This document shows positions 50,384 to 61,485 of a DNA stretch of 64,000 nt, one piece after another. Each line of letters starts with the position of its first letter. Within the stretch, counting starts at the first letter, position 1. Location of the stretch: NCBI RefSeq assembly GCF_000764325.1, contig NZ_JMCG01000002.1:930001-994000 (forward strand), given 5' to 3'. Under the pieces are notes generated by a model. It had not been told where the DNA came from and ran no database searches. It saw nothing but the letters and a program-made list of their open reading frames with translations. The stretch comes from Vibrio navarrensis (GTDB taxonomy: Bacteria > Pseudomonadota > Gammaproteobacteria > Enterobacterales > Vibrionaceae). The position numbers and the translations under genes are program-made.

Positions 50384-51972
50384 GATTCCTCACTAACGCG
50401 GGTGGTAAATAGACGTTCGGTCAGGGCAAAACAGCCGACACTGAGCAGCAGTAAAGTGAGCGAGACCACTGCGGCCGATTCCATCTGGTAACTGCCCAGC
50501 AGTTGGAAAAGGTACAAAGGCAGCGTGCGAAAATCTTGGCTACCAAACAGCGCAATCGCGCTAAGATCGCCAATCGCAAACATAAAACAGAGCGCAAACG
50601 CTGAAGCGAGCGGTTTCGATAGCGCGCGCAGCTCAATCACCCGCAAGCGGTTTAGGCCGCGTATACCTAAACTGGCACACAGATATTGGTACTGCTGCTC
50701 AATGTGCAACATTGGCTGAGCCAAGGTTTTGATCGCGTACGGCAGCGCCATCAAGCTATTGACCAAAACCACCACCACTAACGCTAAGCTAAAAACGTCG
50801 GTCACGCTGCGCAGCAGCAAGAAAACACCCGTACTAATCACTAGCCCCGGGGTGACTAAAATGATGGTGCCCACCATCTCCAAACTATCTGCGCGGTGGC
50901 GATGTTGCCCAATGCGCCAGATGCGACTGGACGAGAGAATCGCCATGCCGGCCGCCACTGCGAGCGTGGCAGAAAGCAGTGCGACTTGCAGTGATGCACC
51001 AAGTGCCGACCAAAAACGAGCATCAGCCAGCACCTCAACCACTTTGCCATTCACCCCAGAGAGCAGCACCATCAGCAGCGGCGGTAACACCAAAAGCGTG
51101 GCAGCCAAAATCCAAACGTAGTCCCAAATACGCAGCAGGCCACTGTCGCGCACTAAAAAAGGGGATTCGCTGCCACTGCCAGCAGAAACCGGTAAAGGGC
51201 GCGCCAATTTTTGTAGCGCCAGCGCCAAAACGCCGCATAGCAACATTTGCCAGATAGCCAGAATCGCCCCGCTTTGCAGATCGAAATCGAATTTAATCGC
51301 CTGATAGATAGCCAGTTCAATGGTGGTGGATTTCGGCCCACCGCCCAACGCCATCACAGTGGCGAAGCTAGTAAAACAGAGCATGAACACCAAGCCGCCG
51401 ACATGTGGCAACTGTTGACGCAGCCTTGGCCACTCAACAAAACGAAACTTATCCCAAGGTGACATACCGAGGTGAGCAGCCAGTTTATGCTGCTCTGCCG
51501 GGATCGATTCCAGCGCTTGTAGCAGCAAACGCGCGGCATACGGCAGATTGAAAAACACGTGAGCAAGCAAAATACCACTCAAACCGTAAATGGAGAACGA
51601 GTTCAAGTAGCCCGCTTGTTGCAACAGACTCACCAACCAACCACTGTTGCCATAAATCGCCAAAAGACCAAACACCCCGACCAACACCGGTAAAACCAGT
51701 GTTGAGGCAAACAGCTTCAACAGCAGATCGCGACCAGGAAAACGTCGTTTGGCCAACGCCTGCGCCACCGGGATCGCCAAACTGACGCTGAGCAGCATCG
51801 ACAAAAAAGCCTGCCAGAAACTGAACTGGGTGACATGACGATAGTAAGGATCGCGCCAGATGATGCTCACATCCAGCGAGGGCGCCGTAGAGAGGAGCGC
51901 TGCCAGCGCAGCAATGACAAAGGTCGCGATCATCACCGCGACCCCAATGCCCGCTTTAGGTACAGAATTCAA
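50377..51972 (-). CDS. thiP: Thiamine/TPP ABC transporter permease
   Basis: 531-aa permease with ~12 TM segments in two BPD-transport repeats, each with an EAA-type loop (HKLAAHLGMSPWDKFRFVEWP and YQYLCASLGIRGLNRLRVIEL, partially shown by their cores). A tandem two-domain permease of this size is typical of ThiP. Second gene of thiBPQ. Confidence 0.93.
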   Translation of the reverse strand: MNSVPKAGIGVAVMIATFVIAALAALLSTAPSLDVSIIWRDPYYRHVTQFSFWQAFLSMLLSVSLAIPVAQALAKRRFPGRDLLLKLFASTLVLPVLVGVFGLLAIYGNSGWLVSLLQQAGYLNSFSIYGLSGILLAHVFFNLPYAARLLLQALESIPAEQHKLAAHLGMSPWDKFRFVEWPRLRQQLPHVGGLVFMLCFTSFATVMALGGGPKSTTIELAIYQAIKFDFDLQSGAILAIWQMLLCGVLALALQKLARPLPVSAGSGSESPFLVRDSGLLRIWDYVWILAATLLVLPPLLMVLLSGVNGKVVEVLADARFWSALGASLQVALLSATLAVAAGMAILSSSRIWRIGQHRHRADSLEMVGTIILVTPGLVISTGVFLLLRSVTDVFSLALVVVVLVNSLMALPYAIKTLAQPMLHIEQQYQYLCASLGIRGLNRLRVIELRALSKPLASAFALCFMFAIGDLSAIALFGSQDFRTLPLYLFQLLGSYQMESAAVVSLTLLLLSVGCFALTERLFTTRVSEESC

Positions 51973-51981
51973 CGTGCAGCC

Positions 51982-52974
51982 TTAAAACGTCAGCGCGCTT
52001 TGCCACTCGCGGATCCAAGGCTTGCGCATTTCGGCCACCTTTTCAGGAGTGAAGCTGAGTGATTTCACCGGCACAGTTAAGGTGTCAAAACCCTCAGGCA
52101 GTTTTACGTCGGTGACCGGATACATCCAGTTGCCCGTTGGCATCGCCGCTTGGAATTCGTCACTTAAAATAAAGCGCATAAACTCATCGGCCAGTTGCTG
52201 TTTTTGGCTGCTTTTCACTTTCGCCGCCACTTCCACTTGCATGTAGTGCCCTTCAGAAAAGCCTGCCGCCGCGTATTTCGCGTCATTTTCCGCAATCAAG
52301 TGATAAGCCGGAGAGGTGGTGTACGACAACACCATATCCGACTCGCCTTTGAGGAACATAGAGTAAGCTTCCGACCAACCCTTAGTAACCGTCACGGTCT
52401 TTTTCGCCAGTTGCTGCCAAGCTTCGCTGGCGCTATCGCCGTAAACGGATTTGATCCACAACAGCAAACCTTGCCCCGGAGTTGAGGTGCGCGGATCTTG
52501 ATAGATCACTTTGAGATCGCGACGCTGCTCCACCAGCTCTTTTAAGCTCTTCGGCGGGTTAGCCAGCGTCTCTTTGTTGTAGATAAAAGCAAAGTAGCCG
52601 TAATCATAAGGGACAAACGTCGTATCAGACCACCCCTTTGGCAGCGTAACTGCACGGGTATCGACCTGATGTTCTGCCAGCAAACCCGTTGCTTTGGCTT
52701 CAGCCATCAAGTTGTTGTCCAGCCCGAGCACCACATCCGCTTTGCTGTTCTTGCCTTCAAGACGCAGACGGTTAAGGATCGACACGCCATCATCCAGCGC
52801 AACAAAGTTGACGTCACAGCCACATTTCGCTTCGAACGCTTTTTCGATCGTCGGGCCCGGGCCCCAATCGGCGGCAAAAGAGTCGTAAGTGTAAACAGTG
52901 AGGGTGTTATCGGCAGCCAAAGCGGGGGCAGAAGTAACAATCGCTAGGGCAATCAGGTTAAGAGTGGTTTTCAC
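51982..52974 (-). CDS. thiB: Periplasmic thiamine/TPP-binding protein
   Basis: ~330-aa solute-binding protein with signal peptide VKTTLNLIALAIVTSAPALA. The GTG start at 52974 is chosen because GGAGAG lies just upstream and the signal peptide then has the usual length; an ATG at 53004 would add ten residues. First gene of the thiBPQ operon, downstream of a TPP riboswitch. Confidence 0.92.
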   Translation of the reverse strand: MKTTLNLIALAIVTSAPALAADNTLTVYTYDSFAADWGPGPTIEKAFEAKCGCDVNFVALDDGVSILNRLRLEGKNSKADVVLGLDNNLMAEAKATGLLAEHQVDTRAVTLPKGWSDTTFVPYDYGYFAFIYNKETLANPPKSLKELVEQRRDLKVIYQDPRTSTPGQGLLLWIKSVYGDSASEAWQQLAKKTVTVTKGWSEAYSMFLKGESDMVLSYTTSPAYHLIAENDAKYAAAGFSEGHYMQVEVAAKVKSSQKQQLADEFMRFILSDEFQAAMPTGNWMYPVTDVKLPEGFDTLTVPVKSLSFTPEKVAEMRKPWIREWQSALTF

Positions 52975-53065
52975 GGCTCGCTCTCCATTTGCGTTGCATG
53001 ACATGAGTGGAGCGGCACAGGTTTGAAGTCGGTTTTAATCTTCCATTGCGAATTAAATTCCTGAC

Positions 53066-53168
53066 TCAATTCCTACGCCAGCATTATCTGGTTCAGGTAT
53101 ACGGGTCCCAGGCGATGGCCTGATCTCAGCTTCTGCGACAAAAATGCGCAGATGAGCTCCCCGATGAG
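53066..53168 (-). promoter_or_regulatory. TPP riboswitch (THI element) of thiBPQ
   Basis: On the minus strand the conserved blocks occur in order: GGGGAGCTC, GCTGAGATCAGG, GGGACCCGTATACCTGAACC, AGATAATGCTGGCGTAGGAA. This is the THI-box architecture (CUGAGA...ACCC...UGAACC..UAAUGC.GCG.AGG). Binding of thiamine pyrophosphate should repress thiBPQ. Confidence 0.93.
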
Positions 53169-53202
53169 TGAGGCGGATTGTAATGCGAAACGTTCGCTTT
53201 GG

Positions 53203-53841
53203 CTATACGTGCTCGTCACGCGAGCGGTTATCGTACCCCCAGCGCGGCACTAAGCCTTGCTCGACCCCAAGATGGTCAAGAATGCGTGCGACCATAAAGT
53301 CGACCAGATCTTCAATACGTTGTGGTTGATGGTAAAACCCCGGCGCTGCGGGCATGATGGTCACGCCAAGCTGCGATAACTTGTGCATATTTTCCAGATG
53401 CAAAGTGGAAAACGGCGTTTCGCGCACCACAAGGATCAATTGACCGCGCTCTTTCAGTACCACATCGGCGGCGCGCTCAATTAAATTATCCGACATGCCG
53501 TGCGCTATCGCCGCGACACTGCCCGCAGAGCAAGGGCACACCACCATCTGCTTTGGCGCGGCGGAGCCGGAAGCAACGGGAGAGAACCAATCGTCCTTAC
53601 CGCACACCACCAGCTTCTCGGCCGAGCAGCCCAGATAATTTACCAGAGTGCTTTGCGCAGCTTGTGGATTGGCGGGCAACTTCAGCCTCTGCTCAGTGGC
53701 TAGCACCACGCGCGCGGCAGAAGAAATCAGCAGGTACACCTGATAATCCGCCGCAAGCAGGCATTCAAGCAGGCGTAAACCATATGGCGCACCAGATGCG
53801 CCCGTAAACGCCAGTGTGATTGTTTTTTGTTTTTCAGTCAT
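53203..53841 (-). CDS. ubiX: Flavin prenyltransferase UbiX
   Basis: ~212-aa flavoprotein making the prenylated FMN cofactor of UbiD decarboxylase (ubiquinone synthesis). FMN-binding blocks are [30 protein letters not shown] and [15 protein letters not shown]. Start uncertain: ATG 53841 (MTEKQK) or ATG 53859; a 15-bp near-duplication around 53840-53875 carries the alternative start. Probably shares a transcript with mpl upstream (29-bp gap). Confidence 0.92.
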   Translation of the reverse strand: MTEKQKTITLAFTGASGAPYGLRLLECLLAADYQVYLLISSAARVVLATEQRLKLPANPQAAQSTLVNYLGCSAEKLVVCGKDDWFSPVASGSAAPKQMVVCPCSAGSVAAIAHGMSDNLIERAADVVLKERGQLILVVRETPFSTLHLENMHKLSQLGVTIMPAAPGFYHQPQRIEDLVDFMVARILDHLGVEQGLVPRWGYDNRSRDEHV

Positions 53842-53888
53842 CGTCATTTCAGTTGGCATGATTTCAGTTGGAACGATTATGGGCCGAG

Positions 53889-55250
53889 TCAGTCAGACGC
53901 CTTTTCCAGTGCCGCCAGCAACTTGCCATGAATGCCGTCAAAACCGCCGTTACTCATCACCAAGATTTGCACCCCAGATTTGGCACGGCTGGCAATTTGC
54001 GCAACAAACTCATCCATATTGTCACTGGTAAACGCAGGCTGGCGACATTGTGCCGCCACGGCCTCGACCGACCAATCCAAACCCGGCGGTTGGAATAAAA
54101 ACACCTCATCGGCATGGGCTAACGAAGCAGCAAGCGTCTCTTTATGCACCCCACGTTTCATTGTTGCAGAGCGCGGCTCCAAAACCGCAAAGATCGGTTT
54201 GTCGCCCACCTTATTACGTAAACCACCGAGAGTCAGTTCAATCGCGGTGGGATGATGTGCGAAATCATCATACACAGCCACACCATTGACTTCGCCTTTG
54301 AGCTCTAAACGGCGCTTGGTATTGATAAATTGGCCGAGGGCCTGACAGGCAAGATCGGGCGTCACGCCGACATGGCGCGCCGCCGCAATCGCCATCAGCG
54401 CATTATCGACGTTGTGGTCGCCCACTAAGTCCCAGTTGACTTCGCCCACGCATTCACCTTGGAAGAAAACCGCAAAGTGCGAACCATCTTTGACTCGCTT
54501 TTCCGCTTGCCACTGGCCATCCGCGCCAGAAAACTCCTGCTCGCTCCAGCAGCCACGTTGCAAAACGTCCGCCAAAGCCGCATCTTGCTGTGGAGCAAGA
54601 ATGCGTCCGTTGCCCGGAACCGTGCGCACCAGATGGTGAAATTGCCGCTTAATCGCTTCCAGATCATCAAAGATATCCGCATGATCGAACTCAAGATTAT
54701 TCATGATCAAGGTGCGTGGATGGTAGTGGACGAACTTAGAACGCTTATCGAAAAAAGCACTGTCATATTCATCGGCTTCCACAACAAAAAACATGCTTTC
54801 TCCCAAACGCGCCGAGACACCGAAGTTGCCGAGCACACCACCGACCAAAAATCCCGGCTGATAGCCGCATGCGTCTAAAATCCACGCCAGCATGCTTGAA
54901 GTGGTGGTCTTGCCATGCGTGCCTGATACCGCCAACACCCAACGATCGTGCAGTAAGAACTCCTGCAACCACTGCGGCCCTGAGGTATAACGCAAGTTGT
55001 GGTTAAGTACGTACTCAACACACGGATTGCCACGACTCATGGCATTGCCAATCACCACCAGATCAGGAGCAGGATTTAACTGAGAAGGGTCAAAACCCTC
55101 TATAATTTCAATACCTTGAGATTCTAAAAGTGTACTCATTGGTGGGTAAACATTGGCGTCCGATCCCGTCACCTTATGGCCTAACTGCCGGGCCAAAATC
55201 GCGGCGCCGCCCATAAAAGTGCCACAGATCCCTAAGATATGAATATGCAT
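53889..55250 (-). CDS. mpl: UDP-MurNAc:L-Ala-gamma-D-Glu-meso-DAP ligase
   Basis: 453-aa Mur ligase that recycles murein tripeptide directly onto UDP-MurNAc. It has [21 protein letters not shown] at the N-terminus, the ATP-loop [31 protein letters not shown] and [14 protein letters not shown]. Length is typical (~450). Confidence 0.95.
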   Translation of the reverse strand: MHIHILGICGTFMGGAAILARQLGHKVTGSDANVYPPMSTLLESQGIEIIEGFDPSQLNPAPDLVVIGNAMSRGNPCVEYVLNHNLRYTSGPQWLQEFLLHDRWVLAVSGTHGKTTTSSMLAWILDACGYQPGFLVGGVLGNFGVSARLGESMFFVVEADEYDSAFFDKRSKFVHYHPRTLIMNNLEFDHADIFDDLEAIKRQFHHLVRTVPGNGRILAPQQDAALADVLQRGCWSEQEFSGADGQWQAEKRVKDGSHFAVFFQGECVGEVNWDLVGDHNVDNALMAIAAARHVGVTPDLACQALGQFINTKRRLELKGEVNGVAVYDDFAHHPTAIELTLGGLRNKVGDKPIFAVLEPRSATMKRGVHKETLAASLAHADEVFLFQPPGLDWSVEAVAAQCRQPAFTSDNMDEFVAQIASRAKSGVQILVMSNGGFDGIHGKLLAALEKASD

Positions 55251-56595
<1,345 letters not shown>

Positions 56596-56606
56596 AACCT
56601 TCTCGC

Positions 56607-56636
56607 AAAGCGCCTGCAACCGCAGGCGCTTTTTTG
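56607..56636 (+). terminator. fbp terminator
   Basis: AAGCGCCTGC-AACC-GCAGGCGCTTTTTT, 12 bp after the fbp stop. Confidence 0.9.
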
Positions 56637-56737
56637 TTAGATGCGATGAAAAACGCCTTTCTCACTGGTTTACATCCTGAGTGATTTGCGGCTAAATTGG
56701 GGCCATTCAGCCCAAAAATAACAGAAAAGGAAAAGTC

Positions 56738-57265
56738 ATGAGCTTAAACAACGTACCTGCGGGTAAGTCGCTACCAGATGATCTGTATGTCGTCATTGAG
56801 ATCCCAGCCAACGCTGACCCAATCAAATACGAAGTCGATAAAGAGTCTGGCGCGGTTTTTGTTGATCGCTTTATGTCGGCGCCAATGTTCTACCCATGTA
56901 ACTATGGCTACGTAAACCACACGCTCTCATTAGACGGCGACCCAGTTGACGTACTCGTCCCAACCCCTTACCCGCTGATGCCGGGTTCTGTGATTCGTTG
57001 CCGCCCAGTTGGCGTGCTGAAAATGACCGACGAATCGGGTGAAGATGCAAAAGTTGTTGCGGTACCGCACTCTAAGTTGTCCAAAGAGTATGACCACATC
57101 CAAGATGTTGGCGATCTACCTGAGCTGCTCAAAGCGCAAATCACCCACTTCTTCGAGCGCTACAAAGAGCTGGAAACGGGTAAATGGGTGAAAGTGGATG
57201 GCTGGGAAGATGTCGAGTCGGCTCGCAAAGAGATCCTAGAGTCTTACCAACGCGCGCAAAAGTAA
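56738..57265 (+). CDS. ppa: Inorganic pyrophosphatase
   Basis: 175-aa family I pyrophosphatase hydrolysing PPi. The metal-binding signature [17 protein letters not shown] and the N-terminal [16 protein letters not shown] block are intact. AAAAGGAAAAG precedes the ATG. Strong terminator downstream. Confidence 0.97.
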   Translation: MSLNNVPAGKSLPDDLYVVIEIPANADPIKYEVDKESGAVFVDRFMSAPMFYPCNYGYVNHTLSLDGDPVDVLVPTPYPLMPGSVIRCRPVGVLKMTDESGEDAKVVAVPHSKLSKEYDHIQDVGDLPELLKAQITHFFERYKELETGKWVKVDGWEDVESARKEILESYQRAQK

Positions 57266-57287
57266 TCCAGCGCACGTTGTCCAGAGC

Positions 57288-57320
57288 AAAAGAGCCAGAA
57301 ACAAGTCTGGCTCTTTTTTT
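57288..57320. terminator. Terminator between ppa and ytfP
   Basis: AAGAGCCAGA-AACAAG-TCTGGCTCTTTTTTTT hairpin between the convergent genes. Confidence 0.88.
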
Positions 57321-57324
57321 TCGC

Positions 57325-57672
57325 TTAAACCCGCTGGCACCAGTCGCCGGATGCGATCTCATTGACCAGCTTACTGCTGTCTTGATAGAGATAAATCCAT
57401 GCAGTGCCAAAAGGCGTTTCAATGGTTTCTCGACGATACTCCACAGGCACGTCTTCCAGCTTATCGAGCGCCTGTAAGGTATGATCGTCAATCAGATACA
57501 CCTCACCACTGATGGCCGTGTTACCATCACTTACCGCAGGATACTCTCCCAGATCATACAATTTATAATCCAGCCCGCTTTGACAACTGCCCAAACATTG
57601 ACTTTGCGCTAGATAGTGGTGGTTTGCTTCCCCTTTGCGAAGGGTTCCATAAACAAAAACCAGATGCTGCAT
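57325..57672 (-). CDS. ytfP: Gamma-glutamylcyclotransferase-family protein YtfP
   Basis: 115-aa GGCT/AIG2-like fold: FVYGTLRKGEANHHYL binding loop at the N-terminus and VYLIDDHTLQALDKLEDVP, including the conserved Glu/Asp of the active-site region. Molecular substrate unknown. It follows tamB at a 60-bp distance, the conserved tamA-tamB-ytfP order. Confidence 0.9.
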   Translation of the reverse strand: MQHLVFVYGTLRKGEANHHYLAQSQCLGSCQSGLDYKLYDLGEYPAVSDGNTAISGEVYLIDDHTLQALDKLEDVPVEYRRETIETPFGTAWIYLYQDSSKLVNEIASGDWCQRV

Positions 57673-57732
57673 ACGCTCTCCCTGCTTCTGTGGTGCATGC
57701 TCTTGGGATGAGAAATAGCACGCAGGAGCGTT

Positions 57733-60700
57733 TTAATCAAATTCAAACTGGTAGATCAAATCCACCGCACTTTCGACCCCCGACACCCCTTCGAGGTAGA
57801 GATCTTTCATCAAACGGTAGCGCACAGTGAACTCACCCAACGGCTTGAAAATACCCACCCCATACTTCACTTGTAAGCCGGGCATGATGTAGCCGCTGAC
57901 CGTCACTTGAGACTCATCGCCCGCACCTGTGGTATCCAGTTGCAGATCCTGCACACCAAACGCAGCGCCAATCTCGCCCACCACTTTGCCACTTTTGGCT
58001 AGGCTCAGCCCAATCAACGCGGTGGTCATGGCATTGCCTCCACCCGATTCGGCGTCGATATTTTGCCCGCGTAGCAGATAAGAGAGCGCGTTAGCCTGAG
58101 GAAGCGCAGGTTCAGAGAAAATGGTAATGATCGGTTCGCTGGCCGGTCCGGTCACTTTCACTCCCGCAATCATGTCATCTTGGGTATTGTTCGGGTTACG
58201 AATCGCTTTGATTGCTACATAGGGCTGATCCACCGGGCCATTCATCAGCACCTTGCCTTCTTGGATCTGCAGATCCTGACCAAAGGAGCGATAGGTTCCG
58301 TTAACAATGTTCACTTCGCCCAAAATAAACGGCCCTTTGTCTTTCTGCGTCACATTCAAGTGCCCTTGCAAACCACCCTCTAAACCGAAAGCCGCCAGCT
58401 TAAAATCATCCCCAATGCGGATGTTGACGTCAGTTTCGATATTGATGGGCATCGGCGCGCTACTTTCCACAGGTTGCAACTCGGCGTTAACCAGCACCTG
58501 ATCTTTGGAGATGCTCACCGCACTTGGTGGCAACTCTTCCACCACAATCCTTCCCCACGGCAGAGCAAGATCCCCAGAGATCTTCGCCAGCCCAGGCTTA
58601 GCCTCAATGGTCATGTCCGGCACCAATTTAATATTGACCATCGGTGGCATGTTCACTTGCAGCTCATCGGCAAAAACGCGCAACTTGCTATGCCAGTTGG
58701 CTAAATCCTGCCAGTTGGCCGTACCATCGACTTTTAGCTCACCATCCGGTGTAACAATGCCAGCATTGAGCGCGGCATCATAGCCATTAAACTGCAACTC
58801 AACTCGCCCTTGCTGCACGTCCACCGGGCTGATATCGCCACGCACTTGGATCTCTTCCACCAGCACTTGACCAAACACTTGCGGATGATACGCCGAACCG
58901 CGAATCGCCAACTGAGAAGAGATCAGCGCCTGCAGAGAACTGTATTCGCCAATTAATGGGGCGAGAAAATCGAGATTGAACTGCCCAAGCGCTAAGGTGC
59001 CATCCAACTGCGGCTCTTTGGCCTGCACATTGTCGACCTTCAGTTGACCACTCACATCGCCGTTGTCGCGAATGTTGAACTGCCAATCGGCGCGAAGTGC
59101 ATCGTCTTGCAGCTCGGCGTTAAGCATCACACTGTCCCAACCTATGGTCAGCGTTTCGTCTAGGCTCTGTTCCAGCTCTCCGGCTGGCATCGTCAGCGCC
59201 ACTTTGACATGCGGCGCGCGTTTCGCCGCCCAATTGGCCCAAAGCGTCGCGTCTAATTGTCCGCGTAGTTTGCTCTCTTGAGGCAAGAACATACCGATTT
59301 GCGCAAAATCGAACTGGCTTATAGCGATTTCCGCTTCGCCTTGCTCGCCAACGCGGATGTCATGGGTCAGACACACACTCGACTGCTGTTGCCGCCAGCA
59401 GTGCGCGGCCACATCAAACTGCTGCGTATCCAGATTAGCGGCGAGCTTGGCGGCATTGGCAAGAGTCCAAGTCCCCTGCTCGCTGGTGGCTTGCATTCGT
59501 TGCAGCGCCCCAGACCAGATCATCTCTTTGTCGCGACTCAATTGGCCATCGATAGCGAGGCTGGTGGAGAAAAGTGTCGAGAGCACATCGAGCATCAACT
59601 GATGTTGCTGCTCACTGCCAGTGAGGCTGAGATCAACCGAATCCAGCTGGTTTTCTTCATAGCGCAGCGCGCGCGCCTGCAAACGTAAATCCGCTTGTGC
59701 CATCGGCAGCGGCGTCAGCGTTCCACGCAGCGAAAGCTGCTCAATACTCGCTTGTTGCTGCCATTTCAGCGCCTCGGCCAGCAGTGCCAAACGCACATCG
59801 GGCTGTTGCAATTCGCCCCGCAGCGCAATGTCACCTTGCACGCGCCCAGCAACATCCGGCAAGGTTTTGCTCAAATCGGGGAAATGAACCTGAACGTCCA
59901 TCAACCAATGTTTATCCAGCTTACCTTTGGCGGTGAGTCCGTTAGGACCATGCGACAGGGTCAATCCGGCCGTGTCGACGTTGAGATCGCCATTGCCTTG
60001 GCGATCGGCGATGTGCAGATCCCCTTCGATATTGAGCGGGTAATCACGCAGCACACCATCAATATCTAAAAGCGGCAGCGCCACTTGCCAGCCGCCCTGT
60101 TCGGTCAAGGAACCCGAAGTAGAGAGCTTACCACTGATGCTGCCTTGCGCTTGTGGCCACTGTTGCCCGGGTTGAATGTCTTGCAGGGCTAAATCGGCCT
60201 GCCAGCTCACCGTATCATGCCAGTCGGCCCTAACCTGGCCGTTCACTTGCCCGCCTAAGGTCGCCAAGATCAGTTTATCCAGCTTTATGTGCTGCAAAGA
60301 GCCTTCACCGGAGAGATCGACATCCAGCGGCGGAATCGCTTCCCCTTCAAGGTGGGTTTGCAGCGCCAGTTGATAACCATCCAAAGACCCGTCCGCGCGT
60401 AAACTCTCCACCTCAATTTGGTATTCACTTTGGCCACTCAAGGGCCATTGGCTTTTGAGCTGTCGCAAATCGAGCTTGAAGGGCAACTGCGCTTTTAGCG
60501 GCTGTAACTCGGCGGCGATCTGCGCTTGCACGGGCCCTAAAAGATCGCTTTGCACGACGAGATTCGCTACGCTTTGGCTGGCTGAAAGATTGATCACCTG
60601 CCCTTGCAATTCGCTCTCTTTTAGCTGCGCTTTGAGCGTGAGTTCGAGCGGATAATCGCCGCGGAGCTCCGTTTGCGCAGAAAGCTGAGCGTTCACTTGC

Positions 60701-61485
60701 GGCATCTCTAGCTCCAAGGTGCGAACTTGCACTTGGTGCTGGGCCGCTTTGAGTTCAAGACCAAGATGCGCAATCTCAATCGGTGTTGCTTGATGCAGAG
60801 TAAAGCGATTGAGATCAAAACGTTGCAGATCAATCGTGAGTGGGATCCATACCTCAGGCAGTACGATATCTTGTTTAGGTTCAGCCGCAGGTGGGTTGGC
60901 TGAGGATGGCTCACTCTCAGCGAGCGTGACATTGACCTCATTGAATCGCGTTGGTGTGATGGTCAGACGATCGCCCCGCATGGAAAGGCCAGAGCGAAAC
61001 TCTCGCCAATCGATCTGGTTGCCAAGGATATCCAGTTTGATGTCACTGAGATCAAGGCTGCGCACCGCAATGGGGAGCGGAGTGCGAATCGTGGTCAGCG
61101 GCGGGCTCTCTGGTTCGGCTTCTTCCTGTGACGGCGCAAGCTCGGGCAAGTTTAACGCCAAACCGTGCAATCTCAGGTCATCAACGCAGAGTTGCCCTTG
61201 CCAAAAGCAGCCCATATCGATCGCTAAGCCCAGTTCGTCGAGCGACGTTTCAAGGTGAAGAGCATCGTCTTGAAAACGCACCTCACGCAAAGTGAACTTG
61301 GGCAACAGTGCCCCTTCGGCGCTGCCCACACTGAGCTGCGGCATGGCTTTTTCTGCCAATGAAACCAAGCTGTTTAGGCCAAGATTGGTAAAAAGCGCGA
61401 GCCCAAGCAGTAGTGACACCAACAAAAGCAACATAACGAGTGCGGCAGAGCACCATTTGCTCCATTGGAACATCCGTTTGATCAT
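57733..61485 (-). CDS. tamB: TamB, inner-membrane-anchored translocation/lipid-transport protein
   Basis: 1250-aa AsmA-like protein: one N-terminal signal anchor (~14-38: ALVMLLLLVSLLLGLALFTN), a very long beta-rich periplasmic taco (~60-900) and the C-terminal DUF490/TamB domain (~910-1250) ending in QFEFD. It works with TamA in assembly of outer-membrane proteins and in anterograde phospholipid transport. Its start overlaps the tamA stop (ATGA). Confidence 0.95.
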   Translation of the reverse strand: MIKRMFQWSKWCSAALVMLLLLVSLLLGLALFTNLGLNSLVSLAEKAMPQLSVGSAEGALLPKFTLREVRFQDDALHLETSLDELGLAIDMGCFWQGQLCVDDLRLHGLALNLPELAPSQEEAEPESPPLTTIRTPLPIAVRSLDLSDIKLDILGNQIDWREFRSGLSMRGDRLTITPTRFNEVNVTLAESEPSSANPPAAEPKQDIVLPEVWIPLTIDLQRFDLNRFTLHQATPIEIAHLGLELKAAQHQVQVRTLELEMPQVNAQLSAQTELRGDYPLELTLKAQLKESELQGQVINLSASQSVANLVVQSDLLGPVQAQIAAELQPLKAQLPFKLDLRQLKSQWPLSGQSEYQIEVESLRADGSLDGYQLALQTHLEGEAIPPLDVDLSGEGSLQHIKLDKLILATLGGQVNGQVRADWHDTVSWQADLALQDIQPGQQWPQAQGSISGKLSTSGSLTEQGGWQVALPLLDIDGVLRDYPLNIEGDLHIADRQGNGDLNVDTAGLTLSHGPNGLTAKGKLDKHWLMDVQVHFPDLSKTLPDVAGRVQGDIALRGELQQPDVRLALLAEALKWQQQASIEQLSLRGTLTPLPMAQADLRLQARALRYEENQLDSVDLSLTGSEQQHQLMLDVLSTLFSTSLAIDGQLSRDKEMIWSGALQRMQATSEQGTWTLANAAKLAANLDTQQFDVAAHCWRQQQSSVCLTHDIRVGEQGEAEIAISQFDFAQIGMFLPQESKLRGQLDATLWANWAAKRAPHVKVALTMPAGELEQSLDETLTIGWDSVMLNAELQDDALRADWQFNIRDNGDVSGQLKVDNVQAKEPQLDGTLALGQFNLDFLAPLIGEYSSLQALISSQLAIRGSAYHPQVFGQVLVEEIQVRGDISPVDVQQGRVELQFNGYDAALNAGIVTPDGELKVDGTANWQDLANWHSKLRVFADELQVNMPPMVNIKLVPDMTIEAKPGLAKISGDLALPWGRIVVEELPPSAVSISKDQVLVNAELQPVESSAPMPINIETDVNIRIGDDFKLAAFGLEGGLQGHLNVTQKDKGPFILGEVNIVNGTYRSFGQDLQIQEGKVLMNGPVDQPYVAIKAIRNPNNTQDDMIAGVKVTGPASEPIITIFSEPALPQANALSYLLRGQNIDAESGGGNAMTTALIGLSLAKSGKVVGEIGAAFGVQDLQLDTTGAGDESQVTVSGYIMPGLQVKYGVGIFKPLGEFTVRYRLMKDLYLEGVSGVESAVDLIYQFEFD

